From NCBI GenBank assembly GCA_945952025.1, contig CAMFGW010000027.1, positions 1 through 37,894 on the forward strand: a stretch of DNA of 37,894 bases, read 5' to 3'. Positions 8,282 through 17,204 of this stretch are shown one piece after another (the stretch's first letter is position 1; each line of letters begins with the position of its first letter). The notes under the pieces are model-generated. The model ran no database searches. It was given only the letters and a program-made list of their open reading frames with translations, and was not told where the DNA came from. The translations under genes and the position numbers were made by a program. The stretch comes from an uncultured Paracoccaceae bacterium. Lineage in GTDB: Bacteria; Pseudomonadota; Alphaproteobacteria; Rhodobacterales; Rhodobacteraceae.

Positions 8282-8858
8282 GAAACTTGCACCCCAGAAA
8301 CTTGCCCCGCTTGCCGCCCTTGGTGGCCTTGTCGCGGATATCCGCGCCATCGGCACGCTCCGCATCGCCGAAAACCCCGACGTGGCCATGGCCTCGCTCG
8401 CGGCCCGTGCGGGTCGCGGCGCGGACGTGGCGGCGGCCATCGCCCGGCTGACCGGCCTGGCGCTGCCCGGTCCCGGCGGCATGGCTCGCTCGGGCGACTG
8501 GGCTGCCTTCTGGACCGGGCCCGACCAGTGGATGGTGACCGCCCCCTTCGCCGCGCATGAAGAGATCGCCGGCGAACTGGCCGCCGCGACCGGCGGCGCG
8601 GCCTCGGTCACCGAACAGACCGACGGCTGGGTGCGGTTCGAGGTGACGGGCGCGCGGGCGGCGGACCTTTTCGAACGGCTCTGCAACGTCGACATCCGCG
8701 CCATGACGGACGGCAGCGCCACCCGCACCCAGATTGAGCACCTGGGCTCGTTCCTTCTGTGCCACCGCGCCGGGACCGACTTTTCCGTAATGACGCTGCG
8801 TTCGGCCGCGCGTTCCATGATGCACGCGCTCGACGTGGCGGCACGCTCGCTCGGCTGA
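8274..8858 (+). CDS. soxG: Sarcosine oxidase, gamma subunit
   Basis: A 194-residue protein in the canonical soxG position, related to the aminomethyltransferase fold and completing the alpha-beta-gamma-delta complex. Recognisable features are the internal GPDQWMV block (about residues 82-88) and the C-terminal region near CHRAGTDF. The start is GTG at 8274, overlapping the soxA end by 8 bp, with AAGGAG at 8259-8264 inside soxA. It is followed by a strong intrinsic terminator, so the sox operon ends here; the frequent downstream partners (purU, folD, glyA) are absent. Confidence 0.92.
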   Translation: MPEKLAPQKLAPLAALGGLVADIRAIGTLRIAENPDVAMASLAARAGRGADVAAAIARLTGLALPGPGGMARSGDWAAFWTGPDQWMVTAPFAAHEEIAGELAAATGGAASVTEQTDGWVRFEVTGARAADLFERLCNVDIRAMTDGSATRTQIEHLGSFLLCHRAGTDFSVMTLRSAARSMMHALDVAARSLG

Positions 8859-8881
8859 CCGCCGGACGTCGCGCGAGTGAG

Positions 8882-8916
8882 AGTCCGCCACGCAACCCGT
8901 GGCGGACTTTTCTTTT
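8882..8916 (+). terminator. Intrinsic terminator of soxBDAG
   Basis: Perfect 11-bp stem AGTCCGCCACG (8882-8892) / CGTGGCGGACT (8898-8908), 5-nt loop, followed by TTTTCTTTT. Lies 24 bp after the soxG stop. Confidence 0.93.
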
Positions 8917-9031
8917 GCGTTTTCTGGGCTGTCCGGAATAATCTTGCCGCCCGAGCCCTTTGGGGTCGATCTTGGGGTTGCACCGAATCTCAATTCGGAA
9001 AAAAATGATCAAAAATCAGGGGGGAACAGGC

Positions 9032-10099
9032 GTGGGTAAGACGTCCGTCGAAGCGCGACAGATCGCCAAACATTTCGGCCAGGGCGAAGCGATCGTGAAA
9101 GCGCTCGACAACGTATCGGTCGAGATCGGCCAGGGCGAGTTCTTCACGCTCCTCGGCCCCTCGGGCTGCGGCAAGACCACGCTTTTGCGCATGATCGCGG
9201 GCTTTGAAAGCCCGACCTCTGGCCAGATCCTGCTGGACGGCGCCGACATCACCCCCCTGCCGCCGAACCGGCGGCCCGTGAACACGGTCTTTCAAAGCTA
9301 CGCGCTTTTCCCCCACCTGACGGTCGCCCAGAACATCGGCTTCGGGCTCGAGATGCAGGGCCGCCCGGCGGCCGAGGTGAAGGACAGGGTCGCGCGGATG
9401 CTGGCGCTGGTGAAGCTTGAACCGATGGCGGGCCGCAAGACGAGCCAGCTGTCGGGCGGCCAGCAGCAGCGGGTGGCGCTGGCGCGCGCCCTGGCGCCGA
9501 CGCCCAAGGTCCTTCTGCTGGACGAGCCGCTGTCGGCCCTGGACCTCAAGCTCCGCAAGGAGATGCAGATCGAACTGAAGCGCCTTCAGACCGAAACCGG
9601 CATCACCTTCGTCTTCGTCACCCACGACCAGGAAGAGGCGCTGACGATGTCCGACCGGATCGCGGTGATGAGCGCCGGGCACCTGCAACAGGTCGGCACC
9701 GCGCGCGAAATCTACAACAATCCCGTCAACCGCTTCGTCGCAAGCTTCATCGGCGAATCGAACTTCCTGCCTGCGACCCTTGAAGCTGGCAAGGCGCGGC
9801 TGAAGGCCGGCGGCCTGGTCGAGGTCAGCGGCGCCAAGGGCCAGACCGGCCCGATCACCGTCGCGGTGCGCCCCGAACAGGTGCGCATCGTCGCGGCGGG
9901 CGAGCCCGACGCCCTGCCCGCGACCATCACCAATCTGGTCTATTTCGGCACCGACACCCATTGCCATGTCGATCTGGCCGACGGCACAGAGGTTGTCGCC
10001 CGCCTGCAAAGCCCCGCGACGGGTGATGCGGGGCTTGAGCGTGGCGGCAAGGTCGGGCTGCGCTTTGCGCCGGGCGCGGCGCAGGTCCTGGGGGACTAG
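9032..10099 (+). CDS. potA: Spermidine/putrescine-type ABC transporter, ATP-binding protein
   Basis: Cytoplasmic ATPase of a PotABCD-like importer, 355 residues. Walker [10 protein letters not shown] at 42-50, Q-loop near residue 90, signature LSGGQ at 140-144, Walker B ending DE at 164-165, and a C-terminal TOBE domain (about 280-350). GTG 9032 is chosen because AGGGGGG (about 9018-9024) sits 7 bases before it. ATGs at 8960 and 9005 are in frame but lack ribosome sites and add a non-family extension. Followed after 4 bp by the permease gene. Substrate is inferred from the family; related importers also carry other cationic amines. A weak promoter (TTGCGT 8915-8920, 16 bp, AATAAT 8937-8942) may start the operon. 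Confidence 0.9.
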   Translation: MGKTSVEARQIAKHFGQGEAIVKALDNVSVEIGQGEFFTLLGPSGCGKTTLLRMIAGFESPTSGQILLDGADITPLPPNRRPVNTVFQSYALFPHLTVAQNIGFGLEMQGRPAAEVKDRVARMLALVKLEPMAGRKTSQLSGGQQQRVALARALAPTPKVLLLDEPLSALDLKLRKEMQIELKRLQTETGITFVFVTHDQEEALTMSDRIAVMSAGHLQQVGTAREIYNNPVNRFVASFIGESNFLPATLEAGKARLKAGGLVEVSGAKGQTGPITVAVRPEQVRIVAAGEPDALPATITNLVYFGTDTHCHVDLADGTEVVARLQSPATGDAGLERGGKVGLRFAPGAAQVLGD

Positions 10100-10103
10100 G
10101 GCC

Positions 10104-11012
10104 ATGGCAACGCTTGAGGAAGAGGCCGAAGTCCAATCCCGCCGCAACGCCTGGCTTTTGTCGGCACCGGCGCTGGTCGTCCTGTTCGCGGCGGCGGCCG
10201 GGCCGCTCATCATCGTGCTGATCTATTCCTTCCTGACGCCGGCCACCTACGGCAACGTCGAATGGATCTTCTCGCTTGAAGGCTGGAAGGGCATCGTGTT
10301 CCAGCATGACATCTTCAGCGACAATCTGGTTCTGGCCGACGCGAACCTGGTGATTTTCTGGCGCTCGGTGAAGCTGTCGTTCATCACCACGGTCCTGACC
10401 TTTCTGGTGGGCTTTCCGACCGCCTGGTTCATCGCCACGCGCAGCCCGCGCGCGCGTGCGCTCTGGCTCTTCCTGATCACGATCCCCTTCTGGACGAACC
10501 TGCTGATCCGCACGTTCGCCATCAACCAGATCATCCGCAACGAGGGCGTCCTGAACACGCTCCTTCTGAAAGTCGGCGTGATATCAGAGCCCATCCGCCT
10601 GACCTACACCGACACGGCCCTGCTGATCGGCATGGTCTATGTCTATCTGCCGCTGATGGTGCTGCCGCTCTTTGCCACCATCGACCGCTTCGACATGCGG
10701 CTGCTGGAGGCGGGCTATGACCTCTACGCCAACCGCTGGCAGATCCTGCGCCGGATCATCCTGCCGATCACCCGGCCCGGCATCATCGCGGGCTCGATCC
10801 TGGTCTTCGTGCCCTGCCTCGGCGCCTATGTGACGCCGCGCATCCTCGGCGGCGGCAAGAACATGATGATCGGCAATTTCATCGACCTGCAATTCGGCCA
10901 GGGCCAGAACTGGCCCCTGGGCTCTGCCCTGTCGATCACGCTTCTCATCATCGTGACCATAGCACTACTGGCCTATGTGCGCACGATCGGCGGAGAAAAC
11001 CGGCATGGCTAG
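10104..11012 (+). CDS. potB: Spermidine/putrescine-type ABC transporter permease
   Basis: Inner-membrane permease of 302 residues with about six hydrophobic segments. The first is near residues 18-45 (LSAPALVVLFAAAAG onward) and the last is at the C-terminus. The EAA-type coupling loop lies around residues 205-225 (EAGYDLYANRWQILRR). The start ATG 10104 is 4 bp after the potA stop; the open frame further upstream lies inside potA and is rejected. The stop overlaps the next permease gene by 8 bp, so the two are translated together. PotB-like by sequence and gene order. Confidence 0.9.
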   Translation: MATLEEEAEVQSRRNAWLLSAPALVVLFAAAAGPLIIVLIYSFLTPATYGNVEWIFSLEGWKGIVFQHDIFSDNLVLADANLVIFWRSVKLSFITTVLTFLVGFPTAWFIATRSPRARALWLFLITIPFWTNLLIRTFAINQIIRNEGVLNTLLLKVGVISEPIRLTYTDTALLIGMVYVYLPLMVLPLFATIDRFDMRLLEAGYDLYANRWQILRRIILPITRPGIIAGSILVFVPCLGAYVTPRILGGGKNMMIGNFIDLQFGQGQNWPLGSALSITLLIIVTIALLAYVRTIGGENRHG

Positions 11013-11808
11013 GCGCTCGTTCTCTGTCACGGACCTGCCCGGTTTTTCGACCGTGGCCATGATGGTCTTTGCGGCCCTTTACGCGCCGATGGTGGTGCTG
11101 GTGGTCTATTCCTTCAACCAGGGCCAGAGCCCGGCGACCTGGGAGGGCTTCTCGCTTGACTGGTATCGGGTCGCCTGGGCAAATGACGAGGTCAAGAACG
11201 CGACCGTCAACTCGCTGATCATCGCGACCTGCGCCGCGATCCTGTCGACGGCGCTCGCGACCCTGGCGGCGCTGGGCACCACCCGGCGCAAGGGCTTCAA
11301 GGGCCAGACCTTCATCTATGCCATGATCAACCAGCCGCTGATGGTGCCCGAAATCGTCACCGCCGTGGCGCTGCTGCTGGTGACCGCCGCGATCAAGAAG
11401 TCGACCGGCTATACCGGGCTTGGCTATCTGATCGTCGCGCATGCCGCCTTCTGCATCCCCTTCGCCTACCTGCCGATCCGCGCCCGGCTCGAAGGGATGG
11501 ACCTGACGCTGGAAACCGCTGCCGCGGACCTTTACGCCAGCCCCTGGCAGACCTTCCGGCGCGTGACGCTGCCGCTTCTGGCGCCGGCCATCTTTGCCGG
11601 TGCGATGCTGGCCTTCGTCACCTCGCTCGACGATGTTGTGATTACCGAGTTCATCAAGTCGCCCGGCCAGGACACGCTGCCGACCTACATGCTCGGTCAG
11701 TTGCGCCGGGCGATGAAGCCTGATGTCAACGCCATCTCGACCGCCCTTCTGGCGCTGACCCTGGTGCTTCTGTCGCTCTTCTACCTACTGACCCGCAAGA
11801 AAGACTGA
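11005..11808 (+). CDS. potC: Spermidine/putrescine-type ABC transporter permease
   Basis: Second permease of the importer, 267 residues. It has six predicted membrane segments and the coupling loop ETAAADLYASPWQTFRRVTL (about 168-190), then the conserved SLDDVVITEF motif typical of PotC (about 210-219). ATG 11005 overlaps the potB stop (ATGGCTAG) and has CGGAGA upstream. The 57-bp gap to the binding-protein gene contains the palindrome GTCCGGCCGGAC (11836-11847), possibly an mRNA-stabilising or processing element, since binding proteins are normally made in excess over permeases. Confidence 0.9.
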   Translation: MARRSFSVTDLPGFSTVAMMVFAALYAPMVVLVVYSFNQGQSPATWEGFSLDWYRVAWANDEVKNATVNSLIIATCAAILSTALATLAALGTTRRKGFKGQTFIYAMINQPLMVPEIVTAVALLLVTAAIKKSTGYTGLGYLIVAHAAFCIPFAYLPIRARLEGMDLTLETAAADLYASPWQTFRRVTLPLLAPAIFAGAMLAFVTSLDDVVITEFIKSPGQDTLPTYMLGQLRRAMKPDVNAISTALLALTLVLLSLFYLLTRKKD

Positions 11809-11865
11809 CCCGCCGGCGTCTGGGCTGCGCGGGCAGTCCGGCCGGACAACAGGAGGAAACTTGGG

Positions 11866-12888
11866 ATGAAAAGAACCCTGACAGTCGTTGCCATGCTGAT
11901 GGCAGGGACGGCCGCCCACGCGGACGGCGAGTTGCACCTTTACAACTGGGGCAACTACACCAGTCCCGATCTCGTCAAGAAGTTCGAGGAAAAATACAAG
12001 GTCAAGGTCACGATCACGGACTTCGACAGCAACAACACCGCGCTCGCCAAGGTCGAGGCCGGCGGGTCGGGCTTCGACCTCGTGGTGCCCTCGGCCGGCT
12101 TCGTGAAGATCTACGCCGACAAGGGGCTGATCCAGGAGCTCGACCTGTCGAAGCTGCCGAACCACAAGAACATCGATCCGGCCTGGATGAATGTCGAATG
12201 GGATCCGGGCCGCAAATGGTCGGTTCCGTGGCAGTGGGGCTCGACCGGCATATCGGTCAACACCAAGGACTACGGCGGCGACATCAATACCTCGGCCATC
12301 TTCATGGACCCGCCAAAGGAACTGGTGGGCAAGATCAACGTCGTGCCGGAAATGGGCGACGTGCTGGCGCTGGCCACCATGTATGAGGGCGGCAAGATTT
12401 GCGACGACGATCCCGCCGTCATGAAGAAGGTCCGCGACGCGCTGATCGCCGCCAAGCCGAAGTGGATGGCGATGGACTATTCCACCGTCGAGAAGATGAC
12501 CAAGCACGACTATTCCGCGACGGTAGACTGGAACGGCTCGACGCTTCGCCAGCGGCTGGCCGTGCCGGAAATCCACTATGGCTATCCGAAGGAAGGCTAT
12601 CCGCTCTGGATGGACAACGTCGTCCTCTTGAAAGACGCGCCGAACGCCGAGAACGCCTATCTGTTCATGGACTACATCATGGAGCCTGAGAACGCGGCGA
12701 TGCTGTCGGCCTTCGCGCGCTATGCCAACGGGATCGCCGGGTCCGAGCCGTTCATGCCCGACGACATGAAGGGCGCGCCCGAGCTTTACCCGCCGGCAGA
12801 GTTCAAGGACAAGGGCCACTTCCTGACCGTCTGCACCGGCAAGGCGCTGGAATACCAGACCGCGATCTGGACCGAGCTTCAGAAGTAA
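11866..12888 (+). CDS. potD: Extracellular polyamine-type substrate-binding protein
   Basis: Periplasmic binding protein of 340 residues, with a signal peptide of about 19 residues ending AAHA before DGELHLYNWGNY, the hallmark N-terminus of PotD/PotF mature proteins. Aromatic residues that would line an amine pocket are present (for example W and Y in YNWGNY and PWQWGSTG). Two cysteines (near residues 183 and 325) could pair. AGGAGGAAA lies 7-10 bases before ATG. Together with potA-potB-potC it makes a complete importer. Ligand is uncertain: putrescine or spermidine by family, but next to sox and tmm a different methylated or cationic amine cannot be excluded. Confidence 0.9.
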   Translation: MKRTLTVVAMLMAGTAAHADGELHLYNWGNYTSPDLVKKFEEKYKVKVTITDFDSNNTALAKVEAGGSGFDLVVPSAGFVKIYADKGLIQELDLSKLPNHKNIDPAWMNVEWDPGRKWSVPWQWGSTGISVNTKDYGGDINTSAIFMDPPKELVGKINVVPEMGDVLALATMYEGGKICDDDPAVMKKVRDALIAAKPKWMAMDYSTVEKMTKHDYSATVDWNGSTLRQRLAVPEIHYGYPKEGYPLWMDNVVLLKDAPNAENAYLFMDYIMEPENAAMLSAFARYANGIAGSEPFMPDDMKGAPELYPPAEFKDKGHFLTVCTGKALEYQTAIWTELQK

Positions 12889-12902
12889 CCAGATCACGAC
12901 CG

Positions 12903-12930
12903 GTGGGGGCCCTCGGGCCTCCACTTCTTT
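12903..12930 (+). terminator. Intrinsic terminator after potD
   Basis: Ten-base arms (12903-12912 and 12915-12924, one G-T wobble, tight loop) followed by TTCTTT. It lies before the amidase ATG, so it ends or attenuates the transporter transcript. Confidence 0.75.
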
Positions 12931-12945
12931 ACGGGACCGCCTGTC

Positions 12946-14355
12946 ATGGACCTAACCTCGCTGTCCGCCATCGCCCTCAGACAGGGGCTGGATGCGGGCA
13001 CCTTCACCGCTGTCGATCTGATGGCGGCGACCCTCGACCGGATCGAGGCGGTGAACCCCGCGCTGAACGCCATCATCTCGCTGCGTCCGCGCGAGGAACT
13101 GATGGCAGAGGCGCGCGCGGCGGATCGCGCGGGTCGGGGCGGCCCCTTGCACGGCATCCCGATGGCGGTGAAAGAGCTGGTCGCGACAAAGGGCCTGCGC
13201 ACCACCTGGGGCTCGCCGGTCTTTGCCGATCACATCCCCGATGCCGACGATCTGGTCGCGGCCCGGCTCAGGGCGGCAGGCGCCATCATCATCGGCAAGA
13301 CCAACGTGCCGGAATGGGGCCAGGGCTCGCACAGTTTCAACCCGATCTTCGGCGTGACCCGCAACCCTTACGACCCGTCGCTGAGTGCTGGCGGATCGTC
13401 CGGGGGGGCTGCGGCAGCACTCGCCGCCCGGCTCGTGGCGCTCGCCGACGGGTCGGACATGATGGGCAGCCTGCGCAACCCCGCCGCCTTCTGCAACGTC
13501 TACGGCTTCCGCCCGACCTGGGGTCTGGTGCCCGGTGACGCGGGGCAGGAGGCGTTCCTGTCGACGCTGGCGACCGAGGGGCCGATGGCGCGTGACCCTC
13601 AGGACCTCGCGCTGCTGCTCGATTGCCTCGCCGGTCCGAACCCCCAGATGCCCTTCGACCGCGAAACCCCGAAATTCTCGCCGCTGGAGCCAATGTCGCT
13701 TGCCGGTCGCCGCATCGGCTGGCTCGGCGACTGGGGCGGCGCCTACACCTGCGAGCCGGGCATCCTCGCCCTGTGCGAAACCGCACTCACCACCCTTGCC
13801 GATCTTGGCGCGACGGTCGAGCCGGTTGCGCCGCCCTTCCCCGCCGAAAAGCTCTGGGACAGCTGGATCACCCTTCGCGCCATGCTGAGCGCCAGCGGCA
13901 AGCGCGCGCTTTATGACGACCCCGCGAAACGCGCGCTGACGAAACCCGAGACGATCTGGGAAATCGAGCGCGGCCTGAAGCTCAGCGCGGCCGAGGTCTA
14001 TGCGGCCTCGCAGATCCGCTCGGACTGGTTCGCCACTGCGTCGCGGCTGTTCGAGCGCTACGACGCGCTCGTGCTGCCCACGGCGCAGGTCTGGCCCTTC
14101 CCCGCCGAGTGGCGCTGGCCGAGGGCGATCGGCGAGCGCAAGATGGACACCTATCACCGCTGGATGGAGGTGGTGATCCCCGCGAGCCTCGCTGGCCTGC
14201 CGGCGCTGAACCTGCCGGTGGGGTTCGGCGCGAACGGGCTGCCGATGGGGATGCAGATCATCGGCCGGACGGGAGCAGACCTGCCGCTTCTGGCATTGGG
14301 AGAGGCCTATCATCGCGCGACGGACTGGCCGGGACGCTTTCCGCCGCCCCTGTAG
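12946..14355 (+). CDS. Amidase-signature family amidohydrolase
   Basis: A 469-residue enzyme of the amidase-signature family, which hydrolyses carboxamides by a Ser-cisSer-Lys triad. Lys76 (AVKELVA), cis-Ser151 (GGSSGG) and nucleophile Ser175 (MMGSLRNPA) are all present; the 24-residue distance between the serines equals that in fatty acid amide hydrolase. The oxyanion region is unusual in reading DMMGS rather than the common xGGS. It follows the PotABCD importer and could cleave an imported amide or amine conjugate, but substrate cannot be told from sequence. Its last 98 bp overlap, on the opposite strand, the end of the binding-protein-like gene at 14258. No strong ribosome site is seen. 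Confidence 0.88.
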   Translation: MDLTSLSAIALRQGLDAGTFTAVDLMAATLDRIEAVNPALNAIISLRPREELMAEARAADRAGRGGPLHGIPMAVKELVATKGLRTTWGSPVFADHIPDADDLVAARLRAAGAIIIGKTNVPEWGQGSHSFNPIFGVTRNPYDPSLSAGGSSGGAAAALAARLVALADGSDMMGSLRNPAAFCNVYGFRPTWGLVPGDAGQEAFLSTLATEGPMARDPQDLALLLDCLAGPNPQMPFDRETPKFSPLEPMSLAGRRIGWLGDWGGAYTCEPGILALCETALTTLADLGATVEPVAPPFPAEKLWDSWITLRAMLSASGKRALYDDPAKRALTKPETIWEIERGLKLSAAEVYAASQIRSDWFATASRLFERYDALVLPTAQVWPFPAEWRWPRAIGERKMDTYHRWMEVVIPASLAGLPALNLPVGFGANGLPMGMQIIGRTGADLPLLALGEAYHRATDWPGRFPPPL

Positions 14356-15619
14356 CGGCCGCCCCGCGCCCGGCGCGCTGGTGCCACATCTGGCCAAGCG
14401 CCGTCATCTCTTCGATCATCAGCCCGCGATGGCGCGACAGCCAGTCGGGGATAGACCCGAACGCGACGATCCGCGCCCGGCCCCGGTCGATCTCGACTAC
14501 CGGCCAGTCGCCGACCAGCGCATGGGCGATGCCGAAAAGTTCCTGCCCCCGCCAGTCTGCGGCGCCGAAGATCGTCTCGGTCCGCCCCGCCCGCTTCATC
14601 GCGGCAAGGACCGAAGGCGCAGCCGTCGTCCCCGCCGCCTCGACGGCAGCCTGCCAGATATCCAGCGCCGCGACATATTCCCAGCTGACCGCCGACCAGC
14701 GGCCGGGGAAACGGCGGTTGTAATCGGCGAAGAATTCCGCCGGGCGGTGGAAGTAGAAAGGCCGGTCGGCCAGTGCCGGATCGTCGAAGTCCGGGAACTG
14801 GAAGAGCGCGCCCTGCAGGAAGCCGGCCGAGGTGCGGGCGATCAGGCGTGGATAGTCGTCGATGGTGCAGGACAGGATCTGGCCCTTGAAGCCGGCGTGA
14901 AAGGCGGCCTCGGTCAGGGCATGGACCATGGGCGCCGTGCTCGTCCCCCAGCACAGGATCTGCGGGTCGCTCGCCATCATCGCCGCGACCAGCGCGCCTG
15001 CATCGCCCTTCGCGGGGTCATAGGGCAGGTCCGCCGTCAGCTGCCAGCCCGCCGCCCGGAAGGCCGCGCGATAGGCGGCGCGGGCGGGGGTGCCGACGGC
15101 GTCCTCCTGCGTGCAAAGCGCCACGCGCCGCAGATGCGGGCGGTTGCGCGCCAGCCAGTCGACGGCGGTCACGGTATAGAGCGGATGGATCTCGGAGGGC
15201 GCGATCAGGTAGGGCGTATCGGGCGACAGGTCCGATGGCAGAAGCGTCGCGGCCAGCGTCTTGGTGCGCGTCAAAAGTGGCAGAAGCGCGCCGAGGGGCT
15301 CGCCACCAAGCGCCAGCAGGAAGGCCAGCTCGCCCGAACCGATCAGCGCCCGCACGCCCGCCTGCGCCTCGCCGGTAGCGGACCCGGCGTCGAACGGCAC
15401 CAGCTCGACCGGATGCCGCCGCCCGCCGACCAGAAGGCCCCCTGCCCGGTTGATCCAGTCCGCCCAGATCTCGCACCCCAGTAGGCCCGGCAGCCCCCAG
15501 GTCTGCGCCGGGCCGGTCAGGGGCGCGAAAAAGCCGATCCGCACGGGCCGTCCGCCAACGTCGAACCGGCGCAACCGACCGGTCGCCGCCAGCCGCAGGG
15601 CAAGGCTCTGTCCGCTCAT
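14258..15619 (-). CDS. Type-1 periplasmic-binding-fold protein lacking a signal peptide
   Basis: 453 residues related to branched-chain amino acid/urea/amide binding proteins (UrtA, FmdD, AmiC group). The fold begins at RIGFFAPLTGPAQTWG (about residue 27) and contains the hinge-type IxCWGTSTAPM and ALFQFPDF segments. The first 25 residues are polar and charged (MSGQSLALRLAATGRLRRFD), so no Sec signal or lipobox is seen, and no in-frame upstream start supplies one. No permease or ATPase accompanies it. A cytoplasmic sensor, as AmiC is for amidase control in Pseudomonas, is one possible reading; a missing signal through mis-set start is another. The C-terminal tail (about 30 residues, Pro/Ser-rich) is antisense to the amidase end. 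Confidence 0.8.
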   Translation of the reverse strand: MSGQSLALRLAATGRLRRFDVGGRPVRIGFFAPLTGPAQTWGLPGLLGCEIWADWINRAGGLLVGGRRHPVELVPFDAGSATGEAQAGVRALIGSGELAFLLALGGEPLGALLPLLTRTKTLAATLLPSDLSPDTPYLIAPSEIHPLYTVTAVDWLARNRPHLRRVALCTQEDAVGTPARAAYRAAFRAAGWQLTADLPYDPAKGDAGALVAAMMASDPQILCWGTSTAPMVHALTEAAFHAGFKGQILSCTIDDYPRLIARTSAGFLQGALFQFPDFDDPALADRPFYFHRPAEFFADYNRRFPGRWSAVSWEYVAALDIWQAAVEAAGTTAAPSVLAAMKRAGRTETIFGAADWRGQELFGIAHALVGDWPVVEIDRGRARIVAFGSIPDWLSRHRGLMIEEMTALGQMWHQRAGRGAAATGAAESVPASPSRDDRPLPMPEAAGLLPSGR

Positions 15620-15653
15620 CCGCCGATCCGATCTTTCCCGCCATGCAAAAATA

Positions 15654-15682
15654 TTGACATGCCATCAACCGCTCAGCTTAAT
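15654..15682 (+). promoter_or_regulatory. Strong sigma-70 promoter of tmm
   Basis: TTGACA (15654-15659), 17-bp spacer, CTTAAT (15677-15682); transcription would start near 15689. The -35 sits within TTGA-N7-TCAA (15654-15668), a small dyad that could be an operator shared with the divergent gene. Confidence 0.65.
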
Positions 15683-15741
15683 TGGTCCGAACCACAGGAA
15701 CCAGTCCGGCAGAACCGGTATAGACCAACGGGAGCATCCAG

Positions 15742-17085
15742 ATGAAGAAAAGAGTGGCCGTCATTGGCGCGGGCCCTTCGGGCCTTGCGCAGCTGCGCGC
15801 CTTTCAGTCGGCCAAACAGAAGGGGGAGGACATCCCCGAGGTGGTCTGCTTTGAAAAACAGTCCAACTGGGGTGGGCTCTGGAACTACACCTGGCGCACC
15901 GGCCTCGACGAAAACGGCGAGCCGGTCCATTGCTCGATGTACCGCTACCTCTGGTCGAACGGCCCAAAAGAGGGTCTGGAATTCGCCGACTATTCCTTCG
16001 AGGAACACTTCGGCAAGCAGATCGCCAGCTACCCGCCGCGCGCCGTCCTTTGGGACTATATCCAGGGCCGCGTGAAGAAGGCCGGCGTGCGCGACTGGAT
16101 CCGCTTTTCCACCCCGGTCCGCTTCGTGCGCTACAACGAGGGCAAGGGCAACTTCACCCTCACCGCCCACGACATGGTCAATGACCGGATGTACGAGGAA
16201 GAGTTCGACAACGTCATCGTCGCTTCGGGCCATTTCTCGGTGCCGAACGTCCCGGAATACCCCGGCTTCGACAAGTTCAACGGCCGGGTGCTGCACGCCC
16301 ACGACTTCCGCGACGCGCTCGAGTTCAAGGGCAAGGACATCCTGCTGCTCGGTTCCAGCTACTCGGCCGAGGACATCGGCAGCCAGTGCTGGAAATACGG
16401 CGCCAACTCGATCACCGTCGCCTACCGGAACGCGCCCATGGGCTACAAATGGCCCGACAACTGGAAGGAAGTGCCGAAGCTGGTGCGGGTCGACGAAACG
16501 ACCGCCTATTTCGCCGACGGCACCTCGAAGAAGGTCGATGCGGTCATCCTCTGCACTGGCTACAAGCACCACTTCCCCTTCCTGCCGGACGATCTGCGCC
16601 TGAAGACCGCGAACCGCCTGGCGGCCGCCGACCTCTACAAGGGCGTCGTCTGGGTCAACAACCCCAAGCTCTTCTTCCTGGGGATGCAGGACCAGTGGTT
16701 CACCTTCAACATGTTCGACGCGCAGGCCTGGTGGGTCCGCGACGCGATCATGGGCAAGATCAAGATCCCGACCGACCGGAAGGTGCTTCTGAAGGATGTC
16801 GAGGACCGGGTGGCGGGCGAGGATGCCGGCGAGGACGCCCACGACGCGATCCACTACCAGGGCGACTATGTGAAGGAGCTGATCGCCGAGACGGACTACC
16901 CGTCCTTCGACGTCGACGGCGCCTGCGAGGCCTTCTTCGAATGGAAAGACCACAAGAAGAACAACATCATGACCTTCCGCGACAATGCCTATCGCTCGGT
17001 CATCACCGGCACGATGGCGCCCAAGCACCATACGGCCTGGAAGGATGCGCTGGACGACAGCATGGAAAGCTATCTCAGCAACTGA
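15742..17085 (+). CDS. tmm: Trimethylamine monooxygenase (bacterial FMO)
   Basis: Flavin-containing monooxygenase that oxidises trimethylamine to trimethylamine N-oxide with NADPH and O2. 447 residues, the size of characterised Roseobacter-group Tmm enzymes, which it resembles throughout. FAD site GAGPSG at 9-14, FMO identifying motif FxGxxxHxxxF at 179-189, NADPH site GSSYSA at 204-209, and a second Rossmann-associated [12 protein letters not shown] stretch. GGGAG about 8 bases before ATG. In marine relatives tmm often sits with tmoXVW and tdm; none is adjacent here. Other N- or S-oxygenation substrates are possible, but the local one-carbon genes favour methylamines. Ends in an intrinsic terminator. 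Confidence 0.9.
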   Translation: MKKRVAVIGAGPSGLAQLRAFQSAKQKGEDIPEVVCFEKQSNWGGLWNYTWRTGLDENGEPVHCSMYRYLWSNGPKEGLEFADYSFEEHFGKQIASYPPRAVLWDYIQGRVKKAGVRDWIRFSTPVRFVRYNEGKGNFTLTAHDMVNDRMYEEEFDNVIVASGHFSVPNVPEYPGFDKFNGRVLHAHDFRDALEFKGKDILLLGSSYSAEDIGSQCWKYGANSITVAYRNAPMGYKWPDNWKEVPKLVRVDETTAYFADGTSKKVDAVILCTGYKHHFPFLPDDLRLKTANRLAAADLYKGVVWVNNPKLFFLGMQDQWFTFNMFDAQAWWVRDAIMGKIKIPTDRKVLLKDVEDRVAGEDAGEDAHDAIHYQGDYVKELIAETDYPSFDVDGACEAFFEWKDHKKNNIMTFRDNAYRSVITGTMAPKHHTAWKDALDDSMESYLSN

Positions 17086-17110
17086 CCCCCCAGTCGGACT
17101 GAGACGAACT

Positions 17111-17139
17111 GGCGCCGGGCAAAACCCGGCGCCTTTTTT
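17111..17139 (+). terminator. Intrinsic terminator of tmm
   Basis: Perfect 9-bp stem GGCGCCGGG (17111-17119) / CCCGGCGCC (17125-17133), CAAAA loop and six T residues. Confidence 0.95.
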
Positions 17140-17141
17140 CA

Positions 17142-17162
17142 TTTCAGAACAGGTTTCTGAAA
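17142..17162. repeat. AT-rich inverted repeat between tmm and hprA
   Basis: TTTCAGAA (17142-17149), 5-nt spacer, TTCTGAAA (17155-17162), a perfect 8-bp inverted repeat in a GC-rich background. A related TCAGAA follows at 17190-17195. Both flanking genes end toward it, so a promoter role is not obvious; it may help terminate hprA or be a protein site. Confidence 0.5.
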
Positions 17163-17204
17163 ATCTGGCCGAAAAATGCCATTTGGTATGTCAGAAATCG
17201 AACA

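Noticed and set aside
5258-8983. 1241-codon open frame on the minus strand, antisense to soxDAG
   Set aside because: It mirrors the soxA coding frame in high-GC DNA, has no recognisable domain and no ribosome site. Sox genes explain the region fully.
9005-9031. ATG 9005 (and 8960) as potA start
   Set aside because: Neither has a ribosome site; AGGGGGG is placed correctly for GTG 9032 and the protein then matches the family N-terminus.
15689-15716. Three GAACC motifs before tmm as an operator array
   Set aside because: Spacing is irregular (9 and 14 bp) and the pentamer is too short to be significant in this sequence.
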